Assembly (NCBI GenBank): GCA_964389925.1
Contig: CAYMGE010000003.1
Location: forward strand, 61,400 to 125,399
DNA length: 64,000 nucleotides
From: CALECP01 sp964389925
GTDB lineage: Bacteria; Chloroflexota; Anaerolineae; Promineifilales; Promineifilaceae
Direction: 5' to 3'
Position 1 is the first letter of the stretch, and every line of letters begins with the position of its first letter. Shown here piece after piece: positions 23,388 to 32,315 of the stretch. The notes below the pieces were generated by a model. The model ran no database searches. It saw nothing but the letters and a program-made list of their open reading frames with translations, and was not told the DNA's origin. The translations under genes and the position numbers were made by a program.

Positions 23388-23409
23388 CAACTAGCAATTC
23401 ACCACTATT

Positions 23410-24150
23410 ATGAAAGGACTTAGTCTCGGTCGAAAGCTCTCGCTTGAAAACAGCCTAAAAAATCTCGGTGTCGTCGAAGAAATTCTGCGCGACCGTCAGC
23501 GATTTTTTCGTGAAATCCGCGATGGCGTTGACATTACGGGCAAAATTCGCAGCATGTTTTTTGCCGCCATCACATTCTTCGCCTTGTATGGTGCTGTTTT
23601 AGGCAGTAGCAGCACGTTGATGCAAACGATCAGTTCAACGATCAAGCTGCCCATTCTTTTTCTCGCCACGCTAATTATTTGTTCCCCAACGCTCTACTTC
23701 TTTAATGTCCTCTTTGGCAGCAATCAAAGCCTCTCGCAAAATATCGCCTTGATGCTAACCGCGCTCACGGTGACATCGGTGCTGCTCATGTCCATCGCGC
23801 CAATCACACTCTTTTTTCTGCTCACAACAGACGATACACAATACCAATTTTTCAAGCTCATCAACGTCGGTGCATTTAGCGTGGCAGGGACAATCGGCCT
23901 CAACTATTTGGGTCAGGGAATGCGACTCGTCTCTGGCACAGGTGGGGGTGATGAGAAGAAGCGACGTTGGTTGATGCGAATCTGGGTCATCATCTATGCG
24001 TTTGTGGGCAGCCAGCTCGCTTGGACGATTCGCCCCTTTATCGGCGCACCCAACATGGATTTCGAGCTATTCCGCCAGCTAGGCGGCAATTTCTACAGCG
24101 ATGTCTTTTCCAGCTTGGGTGAGATTTTAGGCTTTTTTATTGTTCAGTAG
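23410..24150 (+). CDS. Conserved multi-spanning membrane protein, function unknown
   Basis: 246 residues with about six hydrophobic helices from residue 47 onwards and a basic, helical N-terminus (LSLENSLKNLGVVEEILRDRQRFF). The C-terminus has the conserved-looking stretch RPFIGAPNMDFELFR.LGGNFYSDV. I recall homologues in Chloroflexota and cyanobacteria annotated only as hypothetical or WH2-like. It follows the PadR/HAAS pair by 22 bp and may be the regulated target. No enzymatic motif is visible. Confidence 0.7.
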   Translation: MKGLSLGRKLSLENSLKNLGVVEEILRDRQRFFREIRDGVDITGKIRSMFFAAITFFALYGAVLGSSSTLMQTISSTIKLPILFLATLIICSPTLYFFNVLFGSNQSLSQNIALMLTALTVTSVLLMSIAPITLFFLLTTDDTQYQFFKLINVGAFSVAGTIGLNYLGQGMRLVSGTGGGDEKKRRWLMRIWVIIYAFVGSQLAWTIRPFIGAPNMDFELFRQLGGNFYSDVFSSLGEILGFFIVQ

Positions 24151-24202
24151 CGTCTCGGCCGAAGTTTCTCAATGCTTGTAGGAGCTTCGGCCGTCTATCA
24201 TT

Positions 24203-25099
24203 ATGGCGACAAAATCAATTGACCAACTGCTTGATTTGCTAATCGATGCACTGGAAGAGCGGAAACTGGCACGGTATGAAAACGAGCAAATAGATCACGA
24301 ACCTATTCTCACAACAGAGACCCAAGACGCAACGCCCCCCCTCTCTGACACCACAGACTTGGCGCGGCGTTCCCCTCTCCCTGAGGGAGGGCTAGGGTCA
24401 GACTTTGCCATCGAAGAAGAGATATTACCGATCAAAGATGAGGTAGCAGCACCAGTGGCTGAAACGAAAAGCAATGTGTTGGTTGAACAGGTCGAATTTG
24501 TGGAAGAGATTGACTCGGCCGCCCCTCACACAGCTGACGAACTCCCCGAACACATCCCCATGATCGACAACATGCCGCGCACAATGGTGCGGCTGTTTAT
24601 CGCGCTGCTAGTTGTCGTCGCCTTTGCCAACCTCCAGCTATTTAGCCTCACGAGTCTCAATGCTGTCTTTGCCGGTGGGAACAGTGGGGCAACAACGATC
24701 CGCTTTGCACGTGACGGGATGCTGCTAAAAGGGGATGGCACAAGTGTTTATTTGATGGAAGATAACAAACGACGTTGGATCACGACCAGCGAGGCGTTCA
24801 CCAATTATGGGTATCGCTGGGGCGCAATACGCTATGTAGATGATGACTATTTAGAGCAGTTTGTCGAAGGGGAACCGATCTATCTACCGATGAAGTGTCC
24901 CAACTCACCACATGTGTTTGCACTTGACGTAGAAGGCTCAACGCAGCGCGTGCGCCGCTGGGTTAGCGATATTGAGACATTTGAAGCGATGGGTTTCACT
25001 TGGGGAGAGATAGACGAGAACCGCTGTGGCTTTTTGCGTGCGCTGCCCGATGGGGAACCATTTCCTGCGGGGGTGGATCGGCCGATTCCATCCCCCTAA
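24203..25099 (+). CDS. Single-pass protein with two extracellular GxRRW-type repeats
   Basis: 298 residues. The acidic cytoplasmic N-terminus (1-130) is low in complexity and includes a repeat-derived stretch (RRSPLPEGGLG) encoded at 24370-24400. One membrane helix lies at about 132-152. Outside are two units of about 50 residues, each with an R-R-W motif (DNKRRWITTSEAF..YGYRW and RVRRWVSDIETF..MGFTW). Such units occur in secreted wall-associated proteins of several phyla. No enzyme motif. It is downstream of the PadR cluster with 52 bp between. Start at ATG 24203 has a weak AGGAG 19 nt upstream, so the start is tentative. Confidence 0.6.
   Translation: MATKSIDQLLDLLIDALEERKLARYENEQIDHEPILTTETQDATPPLSDTTDLARRSPLPEGGLGSDFAIEEEILPIKDEVAAPVAETKSNVLVEQVEFVEEIDSAAPHTADELPEHIPMIDNMPRTMVRLFIALLVVVAFANLQLFSLTSLNAVFAGGNSGATTIRFARDGMLLKGDGTSVYLMEDNKRRWITTSEAFTNYGYRWGAIRYVDDDYLEQFVEGEPIYLPMKCPNSPHVFALDVEGSTQRVRRWVSDIETFEAMGFTWGEIDENRCGFLRALPDGEPFPAGVDRPIPSP
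24370..24400. repeat. Inverted-repeat element CCCTCTCCCT..AGGGAGGG read in frame
   Basis: CCCCTCTCCCTGAGGGAGGG followed by CTAGGG forms a GC-rich hairpin in the middle of a coding region. It matches a short palindromic repeat type seen in many genomes. A half copy, CCCCTCTCCCTGCTGG, is at 63748-63763. Confidence 0.55.
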
Positions 25100-26413
25100 T
25101 CACCTTTTGTGAAAAGATGTTTTGCGCGAGCCGCTAAGAGCCTCGGTCAGATTGTCACCGGCGTTGATGTAGATGGTAGGAACGGCGTTGAGTTGGAGCA
25201 GTGTGTGGAGGCCTTCGGCCGATTTTATCTCCTCTTCTTCTTCCAAAAATCCAGCAGGATTCACCAAAATAGTCATTACGCGCAGGCCACGTCGCATCAA
25301 TTCACGCGCACTTGCCGCCCATGACACATCCGTTGTCGAGGTGATGATGATAATTGTTGTGCCGCGCTGAAAGCGATTGGACTGTGTGAGCATCGTATTG
25401 GCGATGTCCAACGTTCCCTTCGCACGCAAAACAGCCAGTGTTTCAAGCAGTTTATTCGTTTGTCGCTCGCCGCGATCTGGCTGGACAAATTCTCCTGTTT
25501 GCCCATTTGCCATCATGCCCACCGCTCGATCTTGGCGCAGAAAGTGCCGTGCCAGCGATGCCGCAATCGTCACGATATATTCTTCTGTTGAGAGTGGCAG
25601 TGTCACGACTGTGCTAGTGCTAGGCCGTTCATTGGCAGGCATCGGCACATCCTGCTCCTCGACAATTGCCTCAGCGCGAGTGATGCCGGCTTGGGAATCG
25701 GCCGACATATCCGGCACAATCCAAATATCCGTTTGCGGGTCAAGCTCAAACTCTTTCACAATCATGCGATTGCGTCGCGCCGTACTGCGCCAGTGGATAC
25801 GGCTAAAGCTGTCGCCCGGTGCGTAGTCGCGCACGCCGGCCGCGTTGGTCGTCACCTGAAAGGCACGTCGCCGCAGCGCATCGCCACCCGACAGCACCCC
25901 TGATGGCAAGGCAAACGCCCACACCTCAACCGTTTGCGGAAAGACAACGACGTTGGTTGTCGCCTCGATTCTGCGTTCCATCGGAAAGAGGCCAAACGGG
26001 TCGCTCGTGCGAATTAGCATTGGGCCGAGTCGATAGCGGCCGCGCAGCCGACTCATCGTGCGATTGCGCCACCCATACCGCTTGCGCGGCGCGAGATTCG
26101 TCACAACGCGACTCATGTTGTGGTCGGGGAAGGTTGAATTATCGCGCACTTCAAGCCATAGCTTCGGCACAAAGCTCGTATTGTTGACCAAAATGCGTTC
26201 CTCCATTGGCTGCCCAACCTGTGTGCGACGATTGCGCGTGACACGCGAAATTTTCGTCGAACGCAAATTTATCAGCGACCAAAAGAAGGAAACGATCAGC
26301 AACAATCCTAACAGGTAGGAAATTGTGAACCATAAATCACGCCCAGAGGAAAACCCCATGATGAGCGTGGTGACCGCGAGTAGAAAGAAGACGAGGGAGC
26401 GACGTTGGCGCAT
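25100..26413 (-). CDS. DUF58 domain protein
   Basis: 437 residues: two N-terminal membrane helices, a beta-sandwich segment with VRDNSTFP and TNLAPRKRYGWRNR, then the DUF58 signature VRDYAPGDSFSRIHWRSTARRNRMIVKEFE and a VWA-like C-terminus. It works with the MoxR ATPase upstream, probably in assembling or maturing an envelope complex. A longer frame starts at 26467, but its first 18 codons are made of a repeat array, so ATG 26413 is preferred. No RBS is seen. The pair resembles the widespread MoxR-DUF58-transglutaminase operon, but no transglutaminase gene follows here. Confidence 0.88.
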   Translation of the reverse strand: MRQRRSLVFFLLAVTTLIMGFSSGRDLWFTISYLLGLLLIVSFFWSLINLRSTKISRVTRNRRTQVGQPMEERILVNNTSFVPKLWLEVRDNSTFPDHNMSRVVTNLAPRKRYGWRNRTMSRLRGRYRLGPMLIRTSDPFGLFPMERRIEATTNVVVFPQTVEVWAFALPSGVLSGGDALRRRAFQVTTNAAGVRDYAPGDSFSRIHWRSTARRNRMIVKEFELDPQTDIWIVPDMSADSQAGITRAEAIVEEQDVPMPANERPSTSTVVTLPLSTEEYIVTIAASLARHFLRQDRAVGMMANGQTGEFVQPDRGERQTNKLLETLAVLRAKGTLDIANTMLTQSNRFQRGTTIIIITSTTDVSWAASARELMRRGLRVMTILVNPAGFLEEEEEIKSAEGLHTLLQLNAVPTIYINAGDNLTEALSGSRKTSFHKR

Positions 26414-26417
26414 GGAC

Positions 26418-26477
26418 GTTGCAAGGGCAAGCTGTAAGTCGCAAGTGGGTTTATTTGCAACCAGCAACTTGCAACTT
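26418..26477. repeat. TTGCAAGTTGC-type array between moxR and DUF58 genes
   Basis: Degenerate 7-nt units such as TTGCAAG, TCGCAAG, TTGCAAC and CTTGCAACTT fill the 60-bp gap between moxR and the DUF58 gene. Related units occur at 23376-23396. The array has replaced any normal RBS of the DUF58 gene. Confidence 0.6.
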
Positions 26478-27429
26478 ATCTCCTTTTGACTTGTGCGCCG
26501 GGAACGGGCAGCTTGTTCAACACGTCCAAGACAATTTCACGTTGTGTGATGTCTTTGATGCGTGCGGCGGGGCCAACGATGACGCGGTGGGCGATTGCCC
26601 ATGGTGCGAGATACTTTACATCGTCTGGCAAGACATAATCGCGGTTTTGCAAGGCGGCGCGAGCTTGTGCAAGACGATAAAGCGCAATCGCACCGCGTGT
26701 GCTGGCTCCAAGATAGACATCGGGATGCTGGCGCGTTTGACGTGCGATATTGACGATGTATTCCTTTACGTGACGGTCGATGTAGATATCTTTGATAGCA
26801 GTCTGGACAGCACGTAACTCTTGCACAGAAACGACTTGTTTCAACTCTGTGACAGGATGGGCAAACTGTTGACGGTCGAGAATGTTGATCTCTTCTTCGG
26901 CCGAAGGATACCCTACCTCCAGCTTGAGCATAAAGCGGTCTAGCTGCGCTTCAGGCAGCGGAAATGTCCCCTCATATTCAATCGGGTTCTGCGTCGCCAG
27001 CACCATAAACGGCTCGGCTAATATATAACTGCGCCCATCCACCGTCACCTGTCGTTCTTCCATCGCCTCTAACAGCGAAGATTGCGTTTTTGGAGTCGCG
27101 CGATTGATCTCGTCAACGAGAACGACCTGAGCATGAATGGGGCCGGGGCGGAACTCAAATTCGAGCGTCTTTTGATTAAAAACCGAAACGCCTGTTACGT
27201 CGCTGGGTAACATATCAGGGGTGAACTGGATGCGCTGAAAAGTACAGCCAACTGACTTTGCGAGAGACTTAGCGAGAACAGTTTTGCCTACACCCGGCAC
27301 ATCCTCAATCAAGATGTGACCTTGGCAGAGCATCCCAAGGACAGTTAGCTCAACGACGCGCCGCTTGCCAACAATGACACGCTCAACATTTTCAATGATG
27401 CGCTCGGCGATTGCTTGCACAGTTGCCAT
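26476..27429 (-). CDS. MoxR-family AAA+ ATPase
   Basis: 317-residue AAA+ ATPase of the MoxR group. It has Walker A PGVGKT near residue 45, Walker B VVLVDEINR, sensor 1 LATQNP and the C-terminal lid with DVKYLAPWAIAHR. RBS AAGGAG stands before ATG 27429. It is followed on the same strand by the DUF58 gene. MoxR proteins act as chaperones with DUF58/VWA partners. It could in principle supply AAA+ activity for CobN, but its sequence class argues against that. Confidence 0.92.
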   Translation of the reverse strand: MATVQAIAERIIENVERVIVGKRRVVELTVLGMLCQGHILIEDVPGVGKTVLAKSLAKSVGCTFQRIQFTPDMLPSDVTGVSVFNQKTLEFEFRPGPIHAQVVLVDEINRATPKTQSSLLEAMEERQVTVDGRSYILAEPFMVLATQNPIEYEGTFPLPEAQLDRFMLKLEVGYPSAEEEINILDRQQFAHPVTELKQVVSVQELRAVQTAIKDIYIDRHVKEYIVNIARQTRQHPDVYLGASTRGAIALYRLAQARAALQNRDYVLPDDVKYLAPWAIAHRVIVGPAARIKDITQREIVLDVLNKLPVPGAQVKRR

Positions 27430-27615
27430 GAAAAGGACTCCTTCGATAGAGATTCGCTACAAGTACGAGGATTTGTCACTAAAATGATTCCAAAAGTTCA
27501 CTTTATAGTAATCATTTCGGCCGATTTTGCAAATTCTCAGGGTATCCTCTGAGTGTATGCTACTTTGGGTCTCTTAAACCAACGTTTTCCCTACATTTTT
27601 AGGGATTTTAACGCT

Positions 27616-28050
27616 CTAAACGTGCTGCTTTGCAATGCGCTTCATGTAGTTTAGGAAGGTAGACATGCCACGCATTCGCTGCCCTGTCAACACTTTTTGA
27701 AAGCCTGCCTTGCGATAGAAGAGATCATCAATGTCAATGATTTGTTGTGGGGTGGATGTGCCATTGACTCCTTCCATTAAAATCGTGGCAAAACCGCGCA
27801 CGGTGGGAGACTCTGGCGGTGCGTCAAAGTAATAGACCATCTTGCCAGCCTCTTCAGGTCGGCCGAACACAAAGACAGGGGTCATACACTCATGCACAGG
27901 CTCCATCTTATCGCGCTCGCTTTGTAGCCACGCTGGAAGTTCTGGCAATCGTTCAGAAAACTCAAGTAAATACTCGAGCTTTTCTCGCCCCTCCGCAAAA
28001 CTAAAATCTTCTAAAATTTCATCTAACTTTTCTGGAATATAGTTACTCAT
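27616..28050 (-). CDS. sufE: SufE family Fe-S assembly protein
   Basis: Accepts sulfur from the cysteine desulfurase SufS and hands it to the SufBCD scaffold. 144 residues with the conserved Cys55 in HECMTPVFVFG (usually GC.S.V). The loop FATILMEGVNGTSTPQQIIDI and the end RMRGMSTFLNYMKRIA are typical. A TATAAT box ends about 7 nt before ATG 28050, so the mRNA is probably leaderless. No suf genes are adjacent; it stands alone. Confidence 0.9.
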   Translation of the reverse strand: MSNYIPEKLDEILEDFSFAEGREKLEYLLEFSERLPELPAWLQSERDKMEPVHECMTPVFVFGRPEEAGKMVYYFDAPPESPTVRGFATILMEGVNGTSTPQQIIDIDDLFYRKAGFQKVLTGQRMRGMSTFLNYMKRIAKQHV

Positions 28051-28192
28051 AGCGTGCGATTATAGCAAATGCTTGCACTGGTATAGGGATGCGCTCACGG
28101 ACGATTACAATTGAACTATTTGAATGATGATTGACGATTGTGAAATTTAGCACAACTCAGTAAAATTCAAGAACGAGCATAGAGGAAATAAC

Positions 28193-29110
28193 ATGGCTTT
28201 TTCTGAAACGACACAACTTTCTGCTTCCCCAACTCATACATGGCGCGAACTAATGCAAATCGGCGTTGTTCTGTTCAAGGCGCGTGTCGTCTCACTGCTG
28301 CTGATGGCGGCTGTGGGAGGCGCGTTTTTGGCGGCCGGTGGCTGGCCCGGCTTTGGCACATTGTTGCTGACCATTATAACCGGTGGCTTGGCTGCGGGAG
28401 GTGCTTCAGCACTCAATCAATATATCGAGCGTGATCGGGACAAAACGATGTCACGCACGCGCAAACGCCCCTTACCGACAGAGACGCTCAGCTCAGAGAT
28501 GATCCCGATGATCGGAGCAAACATGATTGTGTTACCGTCGATTGCGATGTTTCCATTTCGGCCGATGCTCTCCTTCTTCCTCCTGCTTGGTGCAGTCATC
28601 TACGTCGGAGTCTACACCGTTTGGCTCAAACCACGCACGTTGCTCAACATCGTCATTGGTGGTGCGGCGGGCAGTGCGGCCGTTATGAGCGGGGCTGCTG
28701 CGGCCGGCAACTGGGAATCACCTGCCGCCATCGTGTTAGCTCTCATCGTCTTTCTTTGGACACCTGCTCATTTCTGGAGCCTTGCCATCCTCTACAAAGA
28801 TGACTACAAAAATGCCAAAATCCCCATGCTGCCGACCATCATGAGCGACCGCAACGCCGCATGGTGGGTCATGGCACACACGCTGCCAACGGCCGTTGCA
28901 GCACTTTTGCTTGGCGTTGTGCCAATGCTAGGCTGGCTCTACTGGCTGCTAGTTGTTCCATTTTCGGTTGATATGGTGCGGCGCAACATTACTTTTATTC
29001 GTACCCCCTCAAAGAAGAATGCACGCCGTTTCTTCATCAGCAGCAACGTCTATCTGCTAATTGTCATCCTTGCTGCCTGTTTGGCTTCGACCGTCTCTTC
29101 TATATTTTGA
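28193..29110 (+). CDS. ctaB: Protoheme IX farnesyltransferase (heme O synthase)
   Basis: Membrane enzyme that adds a farnesyl group to heme b, giving heme O for terminal oxidases. 305 residues, about eight to nine helices. The prenyl diphosphate site NQYIERDRDKTMSRTRKRPL and the second conserved loop YKDDYKNAKIPMLP are both present. RBS AGAGG precedes ATG 28193. It is not linked to oxidase genes here. Together with the bc complex it implies a heme-copper oxidase elsewhere in the genome. Its 3' end overlaps the convergent kinase gene by 61 bp. Confidence 0.94.
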   Translation: MAFSETTQLSASPTHTWRELMQIGVVLFKARVVSLLLMAAVGGAFLAAGGWPGFGTLLLTIITGGLAAGGASALNQYIERDRDKTMSRTRKRPLPTETLSSEMIPMIGANMIVLPSIAMFPFRPMLSFFLLLGAVIYVGVYTVWLKPRTLLNIVIGGAAGSAAVMSGAAAAGNWESPAAIVLALIVFLWTPAHFWSLAILYKDDYKNAKIPMLPTIMSDRNAAWWVMAHTLPTAVAALLLGVVPMLGWLYWLLVVPFSVDMVRRNITFIRTPSKKNARRFFISSNVYLLIVILAACLASTVSSIF

Positions 29111-31401
29111 GTTGTGGGCAGCAAAACACAGGCGATTGTCCCCTTGCCCAACTCACTTGTTAGGCTGACATATCCGTTGTGAAGGCGAACAATCTCCTCA
29201 ACGATATTCAAGCCTAATCCATTCCCTGTCCGTGTGCTAACATTTGAACCGCGATAAAACCGCTGGAAAATATGATCGAGTTCATCGGCCGGAATCCCAA
29301 TCCCGCTATCTTTGATACATAGCTCCATTCCATTCGCCAACGAGAGATAGGTCAAATGAATCTCGATCTTGCCACTTTCCGTGTAGTTGATGGCATTGTA
29401 GAGTAGCGCGGTCACCATTTCTGACAATTGTGCTGCATCCCCCACGATTGACTGCCTATCTGCCCCCAGCGTCACCTCAATCTCGATCCCAACCGCTTCC
29501 GCACGCTCACGGTGCATTGCCACCTCGCGCATCACAATATCCGTCAGACAGACATGTTGTAAGTCGGTTGTGACACGCCCTGAATCGTAGCGGGCAATTT
29601 TCAGCACATCGAGAACAAGCGTTCGTAGCCGGTCGACTTCATGTCGCACGATACCCAAATAGTGAGCCTGTCGATCTGGTCGTCGTTTGAGCAAATCGAG
29701 ATACAAGCCGAGCGACGTAAGCGGAGTGCGAAGCTCGTGTGAGACATCAGAGATAAACTTATTCTTTAGCTCATCTAACTCCTGTAACTGCTTATTGGCG
29801 CGTTGCAGTTCGTCATTGGCAAAGATCAACTGGCGGTTGCGTTCTTCGACCCGCTGTTCAAGCGATTCGAGCAAGATAACATGCTGCAATGCACCGCCAA
29901 TCATTGAGGTGATTGCTTGAAAAAGGGTTTGTTCAGCCTTATCAAAATCTCGCACCGTATCAAAGGCGATGTTCATCACCCCGATTAGCTTGTCATTATC
30001 GAGCAAAGGTAAGCTGACCATCGTTCTCAAGCTACGCAACAATTCTGAAGCGTTGGGTGGATAAACGGTGCGCGGGTCTGCCTGAATATCAGGAATGATT
30101 TCGAGCTTACCGCTTTCTGCAACAGCCCCTGTTACACCTTGTTGAAGCGATAGACGATAGCCACACGGCAATATGCTTTCTGATGTAGAGGCCACAACCA
30201 CCACTTCTTCACGATCAATCAAGTTGATAACCATAAAGGCTGGTCGAAAAAGCATGTCTAATTCTGTCAGAATAACGGAAAGCAACGCATCAACTGAGCG
30301 CGTGTGCTGCATTTTAAGTGAGAAGTCTCGCAAATTAGCTAGCGTTTTTATCTGCCGTTCCTTCTGTTGATAGAGACGGGCTTTTGCGATGGCGACGGCC
30401 GCTTGATTCGCCAAAGAGGATAAAAGTGCCAAATCATCTTCGCTAAAGTCGGGTTGTGTCGTTGTGTTGAGCGCAGTCAGGACACCGAGAACATGTTGGT
30501 GGTAGATAACAGGTGCAATGATCATCGCCCCAATTTGCTGCGCCGCACGCCGCTGGCGCATGATCGGGGTCTCGCGTGGATCGATCTGGTTCTTTTTCAA
30601 TCGCGCTGGCTTACGATTTTTTACAACCCAACCAGCCAACCCGTCCATCAATTCGCAGTAAGTTGTTGCACGCAACGAGGGCAGAAGCGGGTGACGGTAG
30701 GCAGCAACGTGCTTGATCTCAGGCGAATCATTGGCGAAAACATGCAATGTGCAGTGTGAACTGCTAACTGCAACGGCCGAATTATTGACAACATTATTTA
30801 GAACAGTAGACAAAGATGCAGTCGAAATAAGCGAATGTGAGGTTGTATAAAGCGCACGTGTGTTGCGAAGCGTATCACGCAATTCGAGGACACGGCGCGA
30901 ACGCATCAACGTGACAGTAATCGCCGCGATAACCTCTTCTAGCAAATCAAGCTGACTTGTCGCGTATCCATTTGGGCTTTGCCATGCAATTGTGAGTGTG
31001 CCGATGCTTTGCTCGTCATGGATGAGCGGAAAGACGATATAAGCGTGCAGTTGGAAATTATCTAAAAGATTATCTATCAAATATGGAGAAGTTGGATCGA
31101 TTTGTGGAACGAAAGTTAGTTTCCGTTGTGAAAATGAGGGGTGCAGCGTTGAATGATGCAGCGTCATGGTTGCATCGAGCCGTTTGGCTGTCGCATCCCA
31201 AAGATAGATGGTGACATCATCGGCTGAATTAGACAGCGCAAAAACAATCTCTGCACAGCCAAAGTTTGCCTTAATAATTTGACGCAACTGGGGGTAGATG
31301 TGATCAATCGTCTCGCTGCTGTTCAACAGTTGCAAGACCGAGAGGAGGGGGGATTTCGTGTTCAATGTATTACCTTTAATTTCCGATACAGCGATCACCA
31401 T
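29050..31401 (-). CDS. Orphan GAF-domain sensor histidine kinase
   Basis: Cytoplasmic kinase of 783 residues. Three GAF-like sensor domains occupy roughly residues 20-160, 185-330 and 350-510. A coiled coil and the HisKA box DVSHELRTPL (His near 550) follow, and then an ATP-binding domain with N-box NAINYTES, G1 DSGIGIPADEL and G2 GNGLGL. There are no membrane helices, so it senses an internal signal. The frame is open to 31503, but ATG 31401 better fits the domain start; no RBS is strong. No response regulator is encoded nearby. The C-terminus overlaps ctaB by 61 bp. Confidence 0.88.
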   Translation of the reverse strand: MVIAVSEIKGNTLNTKSPLLSVLQLLNSSETIDHIYPQLRQIIKANFGCAEIVFALSNSADDVTIYLWDATAKRLDATMTLHHSTLHPSFSQRKLTFVPQIDPTSPYLIDNLLDNFQLHAYIVFPLIHDEQSIGTLTIAWQSPNGYATSQLDLLEEVIAAITVTLMRSRRVLELRDTLRNTRALYTTSHSLISTASLSTVLNNVVNNSAVAVSSSHCTLHVFANDSPEIKHVAAYRHPLLPSLRATTYCELMDGLAGWVVKNRKPARLKKNQIDPRETPIMRQRRAAQQIGAMIIAPVIYHQHVLGVLTALNTTTQPDFSEDDLALLSSLANQAAVAIAKARLYQQKERQIKTLANLRDFSLKMQHTRSVDALLSVILTELDMLFRPAFMVINLIDREEVVVVASTSESILPCGYRLSLQQGVTGAVAESGKLEIIPDIQADPRTVYPPNASELLRSLRTMVSLPLLDNDKLIGVMNIAFDTVRDFDKAEQTLFQAITSMIGGALQHVILLESLEQRVEERNRQLIFANDELQRANKQLQELDELKNKFISDVSHELRTPLTSLGLYLDLLKRRPDRQAHYLGIVRHEVDRLRTLVLDVLKIARYDSGRVTTDLQHVCLTDIVMREVAMHRERAEAVGIEIEVTLGADRQSIVGDAAQLSEMVTALLYNAINYTESGKIEIHLTYLSLANGMELCIKDSGIGIPADELDHIFQRFYRGSNVSTRTGNGLGLNIVEEIVRLHNGYVSLTSELGKGTIACVLLPTTQNIEETVEAKQAARMTISR

Positions 31402-31604
31402 CTTAACAGTTCTTGTGCCTAGCCAGCAATGGGAGGTTGCGGCTATCAGGGTGGAATTGGCGTTAAGATTAGGCAACTGTGAGTAGAAATAAACGATAAC
31501 CATCCTTGCTTACGCTGAGACGGAGAGCCGCTTGACCATTGATTTTGGCTGTTCTACCATTTTCGAGGCATTATCGAATTAACTTTAAGATAGGAAGGTG
31601 TCAG

Positions 31605-31805
31605 ATGGCATACAGTCACACAAATTCAAGAGGTCGCAGTTATTACCTACATGGGCGCGATACGACGCTCAAGAATGGTCGCAAACAAACGATCTACTTC
31701 TTTGCAAAGGAAATTAAAGATGGTGCGCTTGATGAAGTCCCCCCAGGTCGCATTGTTTCAGAAAGTCGTAATGGTTTACCTGTGCTGAAGAAAGCACCTG
31801 AGTAG
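31605..31805 (+). CDS. Small conserved protein YYLHG..IYFFAKE, unknown function
   Basis: 66 residues, basic. The pattern is GRSYYLHG, then LKNGRKQTIYFFAKE, then PPGRIVSESRNGLPVLKK. I recall this short family from Chloroflexota and some cyanobacteria, always uncharacterised. RBS GGAAGG is 8 nt before ATG 31605; an in-frame start at 31539 lacks one. It is monocistronic and followed by a repeat-rich spacer. Confidence 0.7.
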   Translation: MAYSHTNSRGRSYYLHGRDTTLKNGRKQTIYFFAKEIKDGALDEVPPGRIVSESRNGLPVLKKAPE

Positions 31806-31808
31806 AGA

Positions 31809-31940
31809 TGTAATGGTCAAGTTTTTTTGGACACAAAATCAGACCCTTTTAGTTCGTCATTAATGCAAGCATGGCTGTTGTAATGGTCAAGGGTTGTTGG
31901 ACGCAAAATGACAACGTTTTAGTTCGTTATTAGAGCAAGT
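31809..31940. repeat. Two tandem 62-nt repeats, possible insertion-sequence ends
   Basis: Two copies, 31809-31870 and 31879-31940, begin TGTAATGGTCAAG, continue with TTGGAC(A/G)CAAAAT and TTTTAGTTCGT(C/T)ATTA and end in GCAAG. Period 70 nt, with about 80 percent identity by eye. The segment with TGGTCAAG...TTGGACAC looks like ends of IS3-group elements, but no transposase is near. Confidence 0.65.
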
Positions 31941-32315
31941 GGGACTGCTTGGAGACACCGAGTGTCGCTCACCGTTGCCAGAACAGTGCAGTCATAACTG
32001 GTGGACAACTTTCTCGCTGTGGTTGTTGGGCAAGGGGGTCTCACTGATGCGTTCACAATCAAAACAACCAACCGAGCTGAGTTGGAAAAAATACTGAAAG
32101 GGTGGTTGTCAGCCTGAAAGTTAGCGACTTCGCGTGCGCGCGCGTGTGCGCGCGTGTTTAAAGATCTCAAACAGTGCAAAAGGGCTGGTTAGCGGGTTGA
32201 ACTTGTGGTTGAGATTACGCATTCTCACGCATTATTGCCATGATGTTCATGATAATGATAGACTGCACGCCGTTTGCCTAAACCCGACCCACACGTTGTA
32301 CTGATTTGAGACGAG
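31941..32315. other. Gene-free spacer with an alternating CG/TG tract
   Basis: No supported gene. At 32131-32157 a 27-bp strict pyrimidine-purine alternation (CGCGTGCGCGCGCGTGTGCG and on to CGCGTGT) could adopt Z-DNA. A 38-codon open stretch, 32001-32117, looks like a protein scrap and is listed among the rejected items. Together with the tandem repeats this marks the spacer as a disturbed site. Confidence 0.6.

Noticed and set aside
26476..27429. MoxR ATPase as the missing AAA+ partner of CobN
   Set aside because: Sequence and its DUF58 neighbour place it in the MoxR class; it is 10 kb away and lacks features of CobS or ChlI.
31809..31940. CRISPR-like array
   Set aside because: Only two units, 62 nt long and diverged, with an 8-nt gap; no cas genes in the window.
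32001..32117. A 38-codon plus-strand stretch ending DAFTIKTTNRAELEKILKGWL, reminiscent of the C-terminus of TPP-dependent decarboxylases
   Set aside because: Too short, closed by a stop just upstream, no RBS; the similarity is a vague memory of the AELE..L helix and could be chance.
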